This document shows, in pieces, positions 26,441 through 35,365 of a stretch of DNA of 64,000 nucleotides (within the stretch, counting starts at the first letter, position 1; every line of letters begins with the position of its first letter). The notes under the pieces are model-generated. The model searched no databases and was not told where the DNA came from. It saw only the letters and a program-made list of their open reading frames with translations. The DNA comes from Alkalihalobacterium elongatum (GTDB taxonomy: Bacteria; Bacillota; Bacilli; Bacillales; Bacillaceae_F): the NCBI RefSeq assembly GCF_019024285.1, contig NZ_WMKZ01000017.1, positions 1-64,000 on the forward strand, given 5' to 3'. Position numbers and translations under genes: made by a program.

Positions 26441-27142
26441 TCAACGTTTAATTATTGTATAATCATCTAAGCTTTTTAATTGTAATTCATCTTCACAATT
26501 AAGTAATCTAATAAGGTTAAATGAAATTTCGTTTATATCATCGATACTATTTTTGGAAGTATTTTTAAGCATTTCATATTCATGGCTTAAACCTTCTTCA
26601 CCAAATTGATTGTATAATGCATCAAAATCATAACATTTTGCAAACGTAGAACGATCAAATAATCCCAATAAACATACCTTTTCATCGAAATAGTAATATA
26701 GAGGTATTGAATGCACTTTATTACTTAGAGAATATTTAGACTGTAGTTCTCTAAATCCTCTATTATCAAGTTCTGTTTTTAATAGAAAATGATGTGTTAA
26801 TCCACTCATTAGTATATGTTTTACACCTTCTGCTAGACCCGTTACATTCTCTTTCTTTAGTACTGGTAGTAAAGCTCCATCTAAAACCAACAAGTAATGC
26901 ATCAATTCATGTGCCATTATTAGAATCGACTCGTCACCTAAGTTAATATCAAGCTCAATGATGACCTCTTTACTAAGGTATTGTATCTCACCCTTTTTCT
27001 TCCCGTAGCTTTCATATACTTTGATATCTCTCTTATGATTAGGGTGTTGAGTGATAGTACTATACAATTCTCTTATTCTATCATCCATTTCAATATATTC
27101 TCTTAATAAATCTCTCTTAAAATTCACCATAAACACCTGCAT
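26441..27142 (-). CDS. Putative HExxH zinc-metallopeptidase-like protein
   Basis: A 233-residue protein I cannot assign to a named family. It contains HELMH (in ILIMAHELMHYLL, about residue 79-83), the zinc-site signature of zincin metallopeptidases. A downstream Glu (LAEGVKH, about residue 104) could be the third ligand. There is no signal peptide, so it is probably cytoplasmic. It is AT-rich, unlike fliD and hag. It sits between hag and fliD, where accessory flagellin-modifying genes often insert. The start is uncertain: the ATG at 27130 lies 3 nt after AGGTG, while the ATG at 27142 has no RBS. A proteolytic activity is inference from one motif. Confidence 0.6.
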   Translation of the reverse strand: MQVFMVNFKRDLLREYIEMDDRIRELYSTITQHPNHKRDIKVYESYGKKKGEIQYLSKEVIIELDINLGDESILIMAHELMHYLLVLDGALLPVLKKENVTGLAEGVKHILMSGLTHHFLLKTELDNRGFRELQSKYSLSNKVHSIPLYYYFDEKVCLLGLFDRSTFAKCYDFDALYNQFGEEGLSHEYEMLKNTSKNSIDDINEISFNLIRLLNCEDELQLKSLDDYTIIKR

Positions 27143-27155
27143 GTCATTTTCATAT

Positions 27156-27190
27156 TATTAAAAAGAGACCCTAGCAATGCTAGAGCCTCC
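27156..27190 (-). terminator. Terminator of hag
   Basis: GGCTCTAGC / GCTAGGGTC-type stem-loop with a T-run on the minus strand, 23 bp past the hag stop. Confidence 0.8.
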
Positions 27191-27212
27191 TTTGTAATTG
27201 TTAAAATTAAGA

Positions 27213-28385
27213 TTATCCTAATAACTGTAATACAGCTTGTGGAGCTTGGTTAGCTTGTGCAAGCATTGCTTGAGAAGCTTGAGAAAGAATGTTGTTCTTT
27301 GTCATTTCCATTACTTCACGAGCCATATCTACGTCACGGATACGCGATTCTGCAGCTTGTAAATTCTCTGAAGATGTACCTAAGTTAGCAATTGTATGTT
27401 CTAAACGATTTTGGAATGCACCTAGATTAGAACGTTCAGCTGATACATTTTCAATAGCTTGGTTAATAGCTGAGATAGCTGCTCCTGCTTTGCTAGCAGA
27501 TGTTAAGTCAATTTCATCAACTTTTAACGCTGATGCGCTCATATCGTTAATTCCTACTGAAATAGTTTGAGAAGAGTTAGCACCTATTTGGAAAGAAAGA
27601 GATTTACTATCGCCTTCTTCAACTGCCGCACGAGTTGTAATAGTAGCTTCTTTACCTACTAACTTTGCAGCCTCAGCAGGATCATCTATATCAGAAACAG
27701 TGATTGTTACCCCTGCAATTGCAGTATCATTTTCATCGCCCACATCTACACTAATGTCTTCTGTAAGATTTCCTTTTGAATCAGCAACACTTAAAGTGTA
27801 ACTTGTAACAGCTCCTTCATCATCTGTTTCGAAGCCAGTGATCTTAACAGTAAATGTACCGTCAGTCAAATCACCTTCACCTAAATCAGTAGCTTCAATA
27901 GTTAATGCACCTTTACTGTCATTATTTTCAATTTTGAAACTTTCTTCTGAAACTCTTGCACCAGCTAAATCACCATTTAAAAGTTTCTTAGTGTTAAACT
28001 CGGTAGTGTCAGCAATACGATCAATCTCTTGAACTAACTGATCAACTTCTTTTTGAAGTTCTGCACGATCAGTATCTGTATTTGTATCATTAGCTGCTTG
28101 AACCGCTAATTCACGCATACGTTGAAGGATTGAATGTGTTTCGTTTAATGCACCTTCAGCTGTTTGAATTAAAGAAATACCATCTTGTGCGTTACGAGAT
28201 GCTTGATCTAAACCACGAATTTGTCCACGCATTTTTTCAGAGATTGCAAGACCAGCCGCATCGTCTCCAGCTTTGTTAATGCGAAGACCTGAAGAAAGCT
28301 TTTGCATTGAATTTTGTGCTCCAGCTTGGTTAATACCCATCTGACGGTGGTTGTTCAACGCAGAAATATTGTTGTTAATAATCAT
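27213..28385 (-). CDS. hag: Flagellin
   Basis: The filament subunit, 390 residues. The conserved D0/D1 ends are typical (MIINNNISALNNHRQMGINQ; C-terminus SQASQAMLAQANQAPQAVLQ, LLG). The central region (about 150-265) is an acidic insert (SKGALTIEATDLGEGDL...), making it longer than B. subtilis Hag (304). Transcribed from a SigD promoter with a long leader carrying CsrA sites, consistent with FliW-CsrA-Hag homeostasis. AAGGAGG is 8 nt before the ATG. Confidence 0.98.
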   Translation of the reverse strand: MIINNNISALNNHRQMGINQAGAQNSMQKLSSGLRINKAGDDAAGLAISEKMRGQIRGLDQASRNAQDGISLIQTAEGALNETHSILQRMRELAVQAANDTNTDTDRAELQKEVDQLVQEIDRIADTTEFNTKKLLNGDLAGARVSEESFKIENNDSKGALTIEATDLGEGDLTDGTFTVKITGFETDDEGAVTSYTLSVADSKGNLTEDISVDVGDENDTAIAGVTITVSDIDDPAEAAKLVGKEATITTRAAVEEGDSKSLSFQIGANSSQTISVGINDMSASALKVDEIDLTSASKAGAAISAINQAIENVSAERSNLGAFQNRLEHTIANLGTSSENLQAAESRIRDVDMAREVMEMTKNNILSQASQAMLAQANQAPQAVLQLLG

Positions 28386-28393
28386 GTTAATTT

Positions 28394-28427
28394 CCTCCTT
28401 GAGTTAACTCCGCCCACATCCTTGTGG
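28394..28427 (-). promoter_or_regulatory. CsrA binding sites in the hag leader
   Basis: On the minus strand the hag leader carries CCACAAGGATGTGG (28414-28427), a hairpin presenting GGA in its loop that matches the CsrA consensus ACARGGAUGU. A second GGA lies in the Shine-Dalgarno CAAGGAGG (28394-28400). Two such sites let CsrA block ribosome entry in B. subtilis; the arrangement is the same here. Confidence 0.7.
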
Positions 28428-28447
28428 TTGGATTGATAGTTTTGCAG

Positions 28448-28490
28448 GCAATAAGATCGATGCACCGGCCGGATACAACTATCTTATTGC
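28448..28490 (-). other. Stem-loop at the 5' end of the hag leader
   Basis: GCAATAAGAT (28448-28457) pairs perfectly with ATCTTATTGC (28481-28490), enclosing CCGGCCGG. It lies at the start of the predicted transcript and could stabilise hag mRNA. The role is inferred only. Confidence 0.55.
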
Positions 28491-28503
28491 TGCTACATTA
28501 CTT

Positions 28504-28530
28504 ATATCGACTTGGTTCGGCAAAAGTTTA
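28504..28530 (-). promoter_or_regulatory. SigD promoter of hag
   Basis: On the minus strand TAAA (28527-28530), then 15 nt, then GTCGATAT (28504-28511), one mismatch from GCCGATAT. It lies about 110 nt upstream of the ATG. Confidence 0.85.
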
Positions 28531-28701
28531 ATAGTTTTTTAGAGATTTTTTGTTGTTCATTTTTTTGTAACAAAATGGGTAATTTCAATGTCTAAGTACC
28601 TAAAACAAACCCGCAATTATTTTAGGAATTCGACTTTTCATTTCAAATTTTTGAGATTAAATCTTGCTACTTTTCTTTCCAAACTCACGTACTCAACCAA
28701 A

Positions 28702-28738
28702 TAAAAAACAGAACCCGCCCTAAAAGAACAAGTTCTGC
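28702..28738 (-). terminator. Terminator of csrA
   Basis: CAGAAC/GTTCTG arms enclosing an imperfect inner stem, followed by TTTTTT on the minus strand, 17 bp past the csrA stop. Confidence 0.75.
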
Positions 28739-28754
28739 TTCCCTTCCGCACTAT

Positions 28755-28979
28755 TTATCTCCCTTTCAAAAACGCCTCCAACCCGGCAACCGATACACTT
28801 GCCGCAGCTTGGTTATTCTCTTCCTGGATGGCAAGGTAGATTTCTTTCCGATGAATGTCTAAATTCTTTGGTGCTTCAATTCCAATCTTTACTTGGTCAC
28901 CGTCGACGGCTAGGATGGTGATTTCAATGTCGTCACCGATTGTAATGGACTGGTTCTTCTTTCTCGTGAGTACGAGCAT
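28755..28979 (-). CDS. csrA: Translational regulator CsrA
   Basis: A 74-residue RNA-binding dimer ([20 protein letters not shown]). The conserved basic/Arg site in SIHRKEI-type segment ([11 protein letters not shown]) is present. In Bacillus it represses hag translation and is itself held by FliW. Its start codon abuts the fliW stop, so the two are cotranscribed. Confidence 0.97.
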   Translation of the reverse strand: MLVLTRKKNQSITIGDDIEITILAVDGDQVKIGIEAPKNLDIHRKEIYLAIQEENNQAAASVSVAGLEAFLKGR

Positions 28980-29432
28980 TTACTTTCCCTCCCCTACCTT
29001 TGCGGCTGCTGTTTGGATGAGCTTTTGTTTCGTTTCATAGTCACTTTCCACCATGACAAACTGTTTCCCTAAATTTTTAGCTGTATTTATAACGATTGGG
29101 CCTTGCAGGTTAACCGTTGAATTAGCAAAAGGCTCTTTGACCGTCACGATCGTATAGATAGCGACGTCTGCTTCTTTTTCTATATGTAATTTTTCGATCG
29201 TACTATCTGAAAGCTTGACCGAGTAATCGCTGAAAAAATGAAAAGGATTCACGATGATAAATGCTGTTTGTACTGTTTTGGTCGATTGTAAAATGTAAAA
29301 AGGCGCACCTTCAGCGAATGGAACGATTGCGAATTCTGTTTCGTCTTCAAAGGCAGGTAAACCTTTTTCAAATGTAATGACATCCTCTTTAGTAATTGTT
29401 ACTTCTCCAATAAATTTTGTTTCAATCTTCAT
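28980..29432 (-). CDS. fliW: Flagellar assembly factor FliW
   Basis: A 150-residue protein (MKIETKFIGEVTITKEDVIT; FEKGLPAFEDETEFAIVPF) that binds either Hag or CsrA, releasing hag from repression when flagellin is exported. The ATG at 29432 is chosen because the TTG upstream has no RBS while GGTGATAGAG precedes this one. Confidence 0.96.
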   Translation of the reverse strand: MKIETKFIGEVTITKEDVITFEKGLPAFEDETEFAIVPFAEGAPFYILQSTKTVQTAFIIVNPFHFFSDYSVKLSDSTIEKLHIEKEADVAIYTIVTVKEPFANSTVNLQGPIVINTAKNLGKQFVMVESDYETKQKLIQTAAAKVGEGK

Positions 29433-29545
29433 CTCTATCACCACAACTTTCAAACTGATATGTTTATGTTACCATTTTATAGAAAGTTCATGCACGAATT
29501 CAATTCAGGGCTCGACAGCAGTAACAGTAACAATGATCGACCACA

Positions 29546-29572
29546 TGAAAAAACACCTCAACACAAAGGTGA
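29546..29572 (-). terminator. Putative terminator after yviE
   Basis: CACCT / AGGTG stem (29554-29571) with a T-run of six on the minus strand, 17 bp past the yviE stop. The stem is short. Confidence 0.6.
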
Positions 29573-29587
29573 CCTCTCTATTAGGAA

Positions 29588-30166
29588 CTATAATCCCTTA
29601 TTTACGAACGCCCCCACTGCTTGGAACGAAATGCTGTTTTTCTGTTTGAGGTACACGTCTGTTTGCCATTTAGGGATATCGACGTGAGTTGGACTTTGGT
29701 TTACTTGAACGTTGACGTCTCTTCGGTTCACTTTTATGTTCGTTTCACCAGAATCGTAATGGACCTTTACTGAAAATGGCTTTGGCATTGTACCGAGATT
29801 AAAGTCGTACGTTTGCAGCTGGCTGTTCGTTTTCGCAATTTGTTGAATTGCCCCCTGGCCATTTTCAATCTTCATGAGTTGGTCACCTTGCTGGGCAATT
29901 CTCGCTATGTACTGATTCGCCTTTTGCTCACCGCGTTGAACGATGTCACCTAAATAACGGGAGATACCTTTTAAATTGGCATCAGCAAAGGCCTGCGATT
30001 GATCGATGTGTAACTTAGCCGCTCTTTTACTTATTTGCAGGATGTCGTTGTGCTGCTGATCAATTCTTAAGTCGGCATGGCCTTGTTGAATGCGCATCGG
30101 AGGCTTTTGTGTCTTCATTCCAATTTCAGCACGTGCCGAAGAGATTTGTAATTGGGCGAGTTTCAT
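29588..30166 (-). CDS. yviE: YviE-like DUF6470 flagellar-operon protein
   Basis: A 192-residue protein between flgL and fliW, as in B. subtilis. Conserved N-terminus LAQLQISSARAEIGMKTQKP and a repeated beta/helix pattern (QQGHADLRIDQQHNDILQIS). The function is unknown; it is restricted to motile Firmicutes. A REP-like palindrome separates it from flgL. Confidence 0.88.
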   Translation of the reverse strand: MKLAQLQISSARAEIGMKTQKPPMRIQQGHADLRIDQQHNDILQISKRAAKLHIDQSQAFADANLKGISRYLGDIVQRGEQKANQYIARIAQQGDQLMKIENGQGAIQQIAKTNSQLQTYDFNLGTMPKPFSVKVHYDSGETNIKVNRRDVNVQVNQSPTHVDIPKWQTDVYLKQKNSISFQAVGAFVNKGL

Positions 30167-30186
30167 GAAAATTCCCCCTTATAATA

Positions 30187-30224
30187 AATGGTGCCAGGCA
30201 CCTATAAAGGTGCCTGGCACCATT
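30187..30224. repeat. REP-like palindrome, copy 5
   Basis: Perfect 17-bp arms (AATGGTGCCAGGCACCT and its complement) around ATAA, between flgL and yviE inside the flagellar operon. If transcribed, it forms an intraoperonic hairpin without a T-tract. Confidence 0.9.
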
Positions 30225-30241
30225 CTTTTACGGACAGCGCC

Positions 30242-31381
30242 CTATCTCAAAAAGTCCAGCAGCGTCGGCTGCATGATGCGGGCGCCGGCGGATAGGGCTG
30301 CGCGGTGGACGCTTTCTTGGGTCATGAGGTCGACAATGGTTCGTTCGATGTCGACATCTTCGTTATTGGACATGATGCGTCTTGCGATGACCTCTTGCTC
30401 CATGAGTCGGCTGTCGACCATTTCTACGCGGTTAATACGGGCACCGAGTTCGGCACGTTCGGCGACAAATTGATCGATGTGTTTATCAAAGTTACTAATT
30501 AGTTTCGTTAGGTCTTCACCTTTTGTTGATGGGTCTTTTAAGGCATTTTCTAAACGAATGATGTCACCGAACAGGGCATTCGAGAAGATGTTTTGTGGTG
30601 TTACGTTGACAGGCAGCGTTACACCTTTTAATATTTCAATTTCAACTGCTTGGCGATTCGTTGAAACTGCACCTACTTGTGACACGGTCACATTCCAATC
30701 CTTTAATGAATTAGACACCATCGCTGGTGGGGTTGTATTGCTTTTTGGATCAGGTGATGTATGGGTTACAGTGTTCGTTGCCACATCAATCGTAATCGTT
30801 TCAAGTCCGTTCACAAAGGTATGGGTATCTCCAGCTGCATGATCAAACTGAAAGACTTTACCGTTAAAAGACACTTCAAGTTGCCCATTTTCATAGTTTG
30901 GAAGGTCACCCACACTGATGTTCATTTTACTTGTATCCACAGGGGCATTCATTGTATTGGCACCGTTAAAGATATATTTATTGTTTGCTTTTGTATTCGC
31001 CATCGACTCAATATGAGCTCGCAGCTGTTCAATTTCTTTGGCGATGTTTGCTCGTTGGGTCGGTTCAAACGTATCATTAGAAGCTTGAACGGTTAGCTCT
31101 CGAATACGGTGCAAAGCTTGTGTTGTAATATCTAACGCCGAGTCGGCGCTATCCATCCAATTGTATACTTCTGCTAGATTTCGTTTGAATTGATCGACCT
31201 CTGTTACTTGCGTTCGGTAGCGCATTCCGTTCATCGCGACAACTGGGTCTTGATGCGCTCGAGTGATCTTCTTTTGACTTGCGAGCTGGTCCTGAAGCTT
31301 CCCTAACCGCTCATAGCCTTGATTAATATGACGTAATGTATTCATTGAAAGCATCGTTTGAGTAACTCGCATTTTATTCAT
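30242..31381 (-). CDS. flgL: Flagellar hook-filament junction protein FlgL
   Basis: A 379-residue hook-associated protein 3. The N-terminal D0/D1 (MRVTQTMLSMNTLRHINQGY) and the C-terminal coiled coil (AELGARINRVEMVDSRLMEQ) share the flagellin fold. Either the first ATG (GAGGTAG just upstream) or the Met at residue 4 may be the true start; the family usually begins at MRVT. It is somewhat longer than B. subtilis FlgL (298). Confidence 0.95.
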   Translation of the reverse strand: MNKMRVTQTMLSMNTLRHINQGYERLGKLQDQLASQKKITRAHQDPVVAMNGMRYRTQVTEVDQFKRNLAEVYNWMDSADSALDITTQALHRIRELTVQASNDTFEPTQRANIAKEIEQLRAHIESMANTKANNKYIFNGANTMNAPVDTSKMNISVGDLPNYENGQLEVSFNGKVFQFDHAAGDTHTFVNGLETITIDVATNTVTHTSPDPKSNTTPPAMVSNSLKDWNVTVSQVGAVSTNRQAVEIEILKGVTLPVNVTPQNIFSNALFGDIIRLENALKDPSTKGEDLTKLISNFDKHIDQFVAERAELGARINRVEMVDSRLMEQEVIARRIMSNNEDVDIERTIVDLMTQESVHRAALSAGARIMQPTLLDFLR

Positions 31382-31408
31382 CTACCTCACTTATCATCTG
31401 TCAACCGC

Positions 31409-33025
31409 TTATAGACCAGCTCGTCCCATACGGTTAATAATTCGGTCGAGCATATCATCGATCATCGTTACGTTACGAGCTGCCGCATTATAGGCATGCT
31501 GGTATTTAATGATATTTGTCATTTCTTCATCTAGTGATACATTGCTTGCAGACATTCTTCGTTCTTCTACAGCCGTACGCAAAGTGTCGGCATTACGACG
31601 CATGCGATCTGCTTCGCTCGTATGAACCGCCATATCACCAATAATTCCTTGGTAAAAGCTTTGTACATTCGTCGATGAACCGCCGTAGTTCAATGTACGG
31701 TCCTTCACATTGGCTAGAGCTAATGCGTTGGAACCGTCCCCAGAGTAACCACTTGTAGAAGCAGCAATTTTATCTAAAGAGCTTCTAATCTCATCCGAAA
31801 CTTTTAGCATAGAAGCCGCACCCTTTGGATTATCGCTTGTTGGCCAGTTGGCAGGGTTTCCTTTAAAGGTAAAAAAGTCAACTCCAGGTCCTTTGACACC
31901 ATTCTTCACATCGTCTAGGTTCCAACCCGCTTGATGAATGGCATTGAATTCTTGGGCGAATGTAAACACCATAATATCTAGCTGTTCGAGCATGTCTGGA
32001 AAAAGTCCACGTTCTTTAGCGCCCTCGCCTATAAAACCGTAAGATTCCATGTTGGCTACAAGCTTACCATGCGCTGCAAATTCATCAACACGGAATGACA
32101 TAAGGCCGCCGACTGCGTCTAAGTTACCTGATGAATTGAGCGAGTTTTTCGGACCGAAATAGATTTTTTCAATTAATCCTTTTTCGCCATTCGGCTTGTC
32201 CTCATATTTTACTTTCACTTCATTCGTTTGAAAGTTTCTAGCATCTACTAATGTGACACCGATGTCACGGCCATTTTCGTCTGCTAGCTTAATATTGTAC
32301 AGTCCTTCAGCAACACTCGATGGGTTTCCGCCGCTTTGAACCATCTCTACTTTTATGTTCGCAAGCTTTGAAAGCTCATCTACTAATTGATCCCGACGAT
32401 CGTACAGATCATTCGGCACAAAGCCATGTGGTTCAACTTTTGAGATTTGTAGATTAATATTATTAATCTGGCGGATTAAAGTGTTCATTTGATGAACATT
32501 ACCTTCAACCTCTTTTTGCAAGTCTCGTTGCACGGTGCTTAATGAGTCCGCTATATAATTAAACGTCTCTGCTAACGCATATCCTTGTTGACGAACAACC
32601 GAACGAGATCCAGAGTCTTCAGGGTGCACCGATAAATCTTGCAGAGAATTCCAGAACCTGTCCATCGTTTTTGCGATCCCGTCTTCAGACGGCTCGTTTA
32701 AAATATCCTCCATTTTATGAAGCGCATTAAATCTCGCATCCCAGAATCCATGCTTGGCATTTTCATTACGAAATTGTAGGTCAAGAAAATGTTCACGATA
32801 TCTTTGAATGGAGTCCACTTTAACCCCAGTTCCAATCTGCCCTGGAATACCTGGTTGATTAAACGATGTATTTGGAAAAGACTCCCCTGGCGTTAGATTG
32901 ACCCGTTGCCTTGAATAGCCTGGTGTATTCGCATTTGCAATATTATGTCCCGTTGTATGGAGAGCACTTTGGTGAGCCATTAAGCTACGACGTGCTGTTT
33001 CTAGTCCGTGAAATGATGAAATCAT
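31409..33025 (-). CDS. flgK: Flagellar hook-associated protein 1 FlgK
   Basis: A 538-residue junction protein joining hook and filament. Family N-terminus SFHGLETARRSLMAHQSALH with the rod/hook motif TPGYSRQRVNL, and C-terminus SLDEEMTNIIKYQHAYNAAAR. It is separated from flgL by 27 bp and from flgN by 36 bp. Confidence 0.97.
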   Translation of the reverse strand: MISSFHGLETARRSLMAHQSALHTTGHNIANANTPGYSRQRVNLTPGESFPNTSFNQPGIPGQIGTGVKVDSIQRYREHFLDLQFRNENAKHGFWDARFNALHKMEDILNEPSEDGIAKTMDRFWNSLQDLSVHPEDSGSRSVVRQQGYALAETFNYIADSLSTVQRDLQKEVEGNVHQMNTLIRQINNINLQISKVEPHGFVPNDLYDRRDQLVDELSKLANIKVEMVQSGGNPSSVAEGLYNIKLADENGRDIGVTLVDARNFQTNEVKVKYEDKPNGEKGLIEKIYFGPKNSLNSSGNLDAVGGLMSFRVDEFAAHGKLVANMESYGFIGEGAKERGLFPDMLEQLDIMVFTFAQEFNAIHQAGWNLDDVKNGVKGPGVDFFTFKGNPANWPTSDNPKGAASMLKVSDEIRSSLDKIAASTSGYSGDGSNALALANVKDRTLNYGGSSTNVQSFYQGIIGDMAVHTSEADRMRRNADTLRTAVEERRMSASNVSLDEEMTNIIKYQHAYNAAARNVTMIDDMLDRIINRMGRAGL

Positions 33026-33061
33026 TCAGTTGTTCCCCCGTTTCTTCTCTCTAAAAAATGA

Positions 33062-33556
33062 CTAGGCTTTCGAGTCAAATATAGAACGACTTGATCCTGT
33101 CTCATATTGATTTTTTGTCGGTCGCTGGTATGTGACTTCTTCTGGCTCGGGCGTCAATAAATCAAGGGAAAGGTTCACAAACCGTAACGAATCCTCAATC
33201 AGCTGTTGGTTGAGTTGATTGTTCTTTTTTAAGATATCGATTTCAGATAAAAGCGCTCGATAAAGCTTTAAAAGGAGGGTTTGCTCCTCTTGGGGTGCAC
33301 GCTCAATCAACTGCTTCATCGTTACGTCCTCTGTTACCAGTCCCTTTTCGTTTATAAATTGTTCCACTGCTAACACTCGTTTTTCTTCTAACTTTCCCAA
33401 GTGATGGATAAAAGGACTTTCTTTTTTGATGAGCATATCAAGGGCAGCCATTTCTCCTTTTTTGACAACCTCTGTCTTTTCGACCGCAATCTGATTTAAT
33501 TCTTTATGCACTTTAATTAGATCGGCTAAAACCGCAATGACTGCTTTTGCTGACAT
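33062..33556 (-). CDS. flgN: FlgN family export chaperone
   Basis: A 164-residue helical chaperone for FlgK and FlgL (YvyG in B. subtilis). Helix-rich throughout; sequence SAKAVIAVLADLIKVHKELN at the N-terminus fits the family. The ATG at 33556 has AGGAGG 6 nt upstream; in-frame Mets before it abut or precede this RBS and are rejected. Confidence 0.9.
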   Translation of the reverse strand: MSAKAVIAVLADLIKVHKELNQIAVEKTEVVKKGEMAALDMLIKKESPFIHHLGKLEEKRVLAVEQFINEKGLVTEDVTMKQLIERAPQEEQTLLLKLYRALLSEIDILKKNNQLNQQLIEDSLRFVNLSLDLLTPEPEEVTYQRPTKNQYETGSSRSIFDSKA

Positions 33557-33579
33557 GCTCATCCTCCTCGTATGTTCCG

Positions 33580-33843
33580 TTATGACTTCATCCAATAGTC
33601 GTAAAGCTTATTCGCCACTGCTTGCGCATCCACTTTGTAGTTGCCGGACTTAATTTGCTCTTTTAATTGACTTACTTTTTCTTGACGAGCGGCATCAATT
33701 TTCGTACTCTGCTGAAGTTCTAAGGCTGCTTTTGAAATTTGTATGTCGTCTCGTTTCATTTTTACATCACTACTCGCCATTTGTTTTTCTACTTGCTTGC
33801 GATACGTGTTGTTTTGAATGGATTGATAAGGGTTAATTTTCAT
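33580..33843 (-). CDS. flgM: Anti-sigma-D factor FlgM
   Basis: An 87-residue inhibitor of SigD. N-terminus MKINPYQSIQNNTYRKQ is typical; the C-terminal SigD-binding helices include KIDAARQEKVSQLKEQIKSG and YKVDAQAVANKLYDYW. GGAG lies 8 nt before the ATG at 33843. Its own SigD promoter gives the expected feedback loop. Confidence 0.94.
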   Translation of the reverse strand: MKINPYQSIQNNTYRKQVEKQMASSDVKMKRDDIQISKAALELQQSTKIDAARQEKVSQLKEQIKSGNYKVDAQAVANKLYDYWMKS

Positions 33844-33894
33844 TGATGTCACTCCTTTCGTTTCATTTTTCCGATGACACTTCCATTATGTTTG

Positions 33895-33921
33895 ATATCG
33901 GCATAAATGCAAACCATCTTA
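33895..33921 (-). promoter_or_regulatory. SigD promoter of flgM
   Basis: On the minus strand TAAG (33918-33921), 15 nt, then a perfect GCCGATAT (33895-33902), between yvyF and flgM. Confidence 0.8.
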
Positions 33922-33925
33922 AACA

Positions 33926-34360
33926 CTATTTTCGTTTTACCTCATCATCAAATAAATGATAGGTCGTTTGCGTGGTAGCCTTTTCTCTTAAGCGATTACG
34001 TTCGGCTACTCCTTCTTGAGCTTTGTAATTCTCTATATCTTTATTCATACTCGTTCTACAGCTCGGGCAAATTTTCCCCTCACGGATCATGGCGCCACAC
34101 ATGTCACATGGGTATGCTAAGTTCGGATAATGCGCTAGCTGCAATCGCCCTTCACGAATAAATTGAAAAATGTACTCTTCTTTGACCCCAGTCGCTGCAA
34201 CTACTTCCTGCAAAGTCGCTTTACGGTTGTCTCTTTTGCGAATAAACGTATAGACAGTTTGAAACATCGCATCGATTTCACGGTGACACTTATCACAAAT
34301 CGTTCGTAAGGCTTTAACAAAAAGACCTCCGCAACGCGGACAATTTTCCAAACTTGGCAT
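33926..34360 (-). CDS. yvyF: Flagellar operon protein YvyF
   Basis: A 144-residue protein of the TIGR03826 family. Two zinc knuckles flank a helix-turn-helix-like middle: CPRC with CDKC at the N-terminus, TLQEVVAATGVKEEYIFQFI in the middle, and CDMC with CPSC near residues 90-110. Suspected regulator of flagellar genes; mechanism unknown. GAGGGG lies upstream of the ATG. Confidence 0.93.
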   Translation of the reverse strand: MPSLENCPRCGGLFVKALRTICDKCHREIDAMFQTVYTFIRKRDNRKATLQEVVAATGVKEEYIFQFIREGRLQLAHYPNLAYPCDMCGAMIREGKICPSCRTSMNKDIENYKAQEGVAERNRLREKATTQTTYHLFDDEVKRK

Positions 34361-34510
34361 TTATTATCCCCTCTTCCTCTAATGCCTATTAACCAAAAAC
34401 CTCGTTCATTTATAAACTTATCCCCTAGCATTCATCTTTCGGCCGTTCAATTGCCGACTGAAGCTGACGCGATTAATGAATACCTTGCTTTTTTTATTTG
34501 TATATTGTTT

Positions 34511-34536
34511 ATATCGGCTTGTTTCATGTGATTTTA
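34511..34536 (-). promoter_or_regulatory. SigD promoter of yvyF
   Basis: On the minus strand TAAA (34533-34536), 14 nt, then a perfect GCCGATAT (34511-34518). It gives a leader of about 145 nt before yvyF. Confidence 0.78.
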
Positions 34537-34645
34537 AAGGGTTTTAGAGATTCTTTTCATAATGAGTATTTGGAGGGATGAAGGATATTGAGGTTTAGCA
34601 AAAAAGAACTACTGTTGTTCATCTCTTGGGAGCATCAAGTCCTAT

Positions 34646-35362
34646 TCATCCCCTTGCAATCGTGATCGATGAGACAGACTTTGCCCCACTGTCGAGGAGA
34701 GCCTTGGCTGCATAACGTACCGTAGCGCCTGTCGTATAAATGTCATCGACGATTGTAATATCGACTCCTGCAACTTTCTCTTTAAAGCGCTTGGCTACTA
34801 TAAACGGATTTTCTTTGCGATGGAGACGCTCCTCACGGGTTTTCTTACTTTGTTTTTCTTCATGAAGCTGGCGTTCCAATGCGCCTACAGGTTCTCCGAT
34901 CATCGCCGCTAGAACCTCTGCCTGGTTAAAGCCGCGCTCATAATGCCTTTCCTTGCTTAATGGAATAGGAACGAGAAAAGTTCCACGCAACTCACGGCGA
35001 TAGATGGCTAATAACGACTCGCAGAACACTTCTCCAAGCGCATAGTCGCCGCGGTATTTAAACTGGGCCATTATCTCTTTTAAATAAGAATTGTATTGGT
35101 AGAGTGAGCGGTTTTTCGTTAATACACCGCGCCACTGCGCGTCCTGCTCCCAGCGCATGCAGTCACTGCACATGCTGCCATCATGGAAGTTTTCATCAAG
35201 TTCTTTTAAGGAGCGCCCGCACTGTTCACAAAGTGGCGCAGCAAGTTCCTCCAGTTTTGCCTGGCATCGTTCACAAAGCATCACTTCTTTTTCTAGACCA
35301 AAAAAGGCGGCCCAGCTGACCTTGTCTTGCCTTACAGCATCACAATAAAGACATCTTTTCAC
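34646..35362 (-). CDS. comFC: Competence protein ComFC
   Basis: A 238-residue amidophosphoribosyltransferase-like protein needed for DNA uptake. Cys-rich zinc motifs occupy the N-terminus (CLYC, CERC, CEQC, CSDC), and the PRPP-binding loop VDDIYTTGAT lies near residue 205. It follows comFA by 3 bp; comFB, which lies between them in B. subtilis, is absent. Confidence 0.95.
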   Translation of the reverse strand: MKRCLYCDAVRQDKVSWAAFFGLEKEVMLCERCQAKLEELAAPLCEQCGRSLKELDENFHDGSMCSDCMRWEQDAQWRGVLTKNRSLYQYNSYLKEIMAQFKYRGDYALGEVFCESLLAIYRRELRGTFLVPIPLSKERHYERGFNQAEVLAAMIGEPVGALERQLHEEKQSKKTREERLHRKENPFIVAKRFKEKVAGVDITIVDDIYTTGATVRYAAKALLDSGAKSVSSITIARG

Positions 35363-35365
35363 CTG

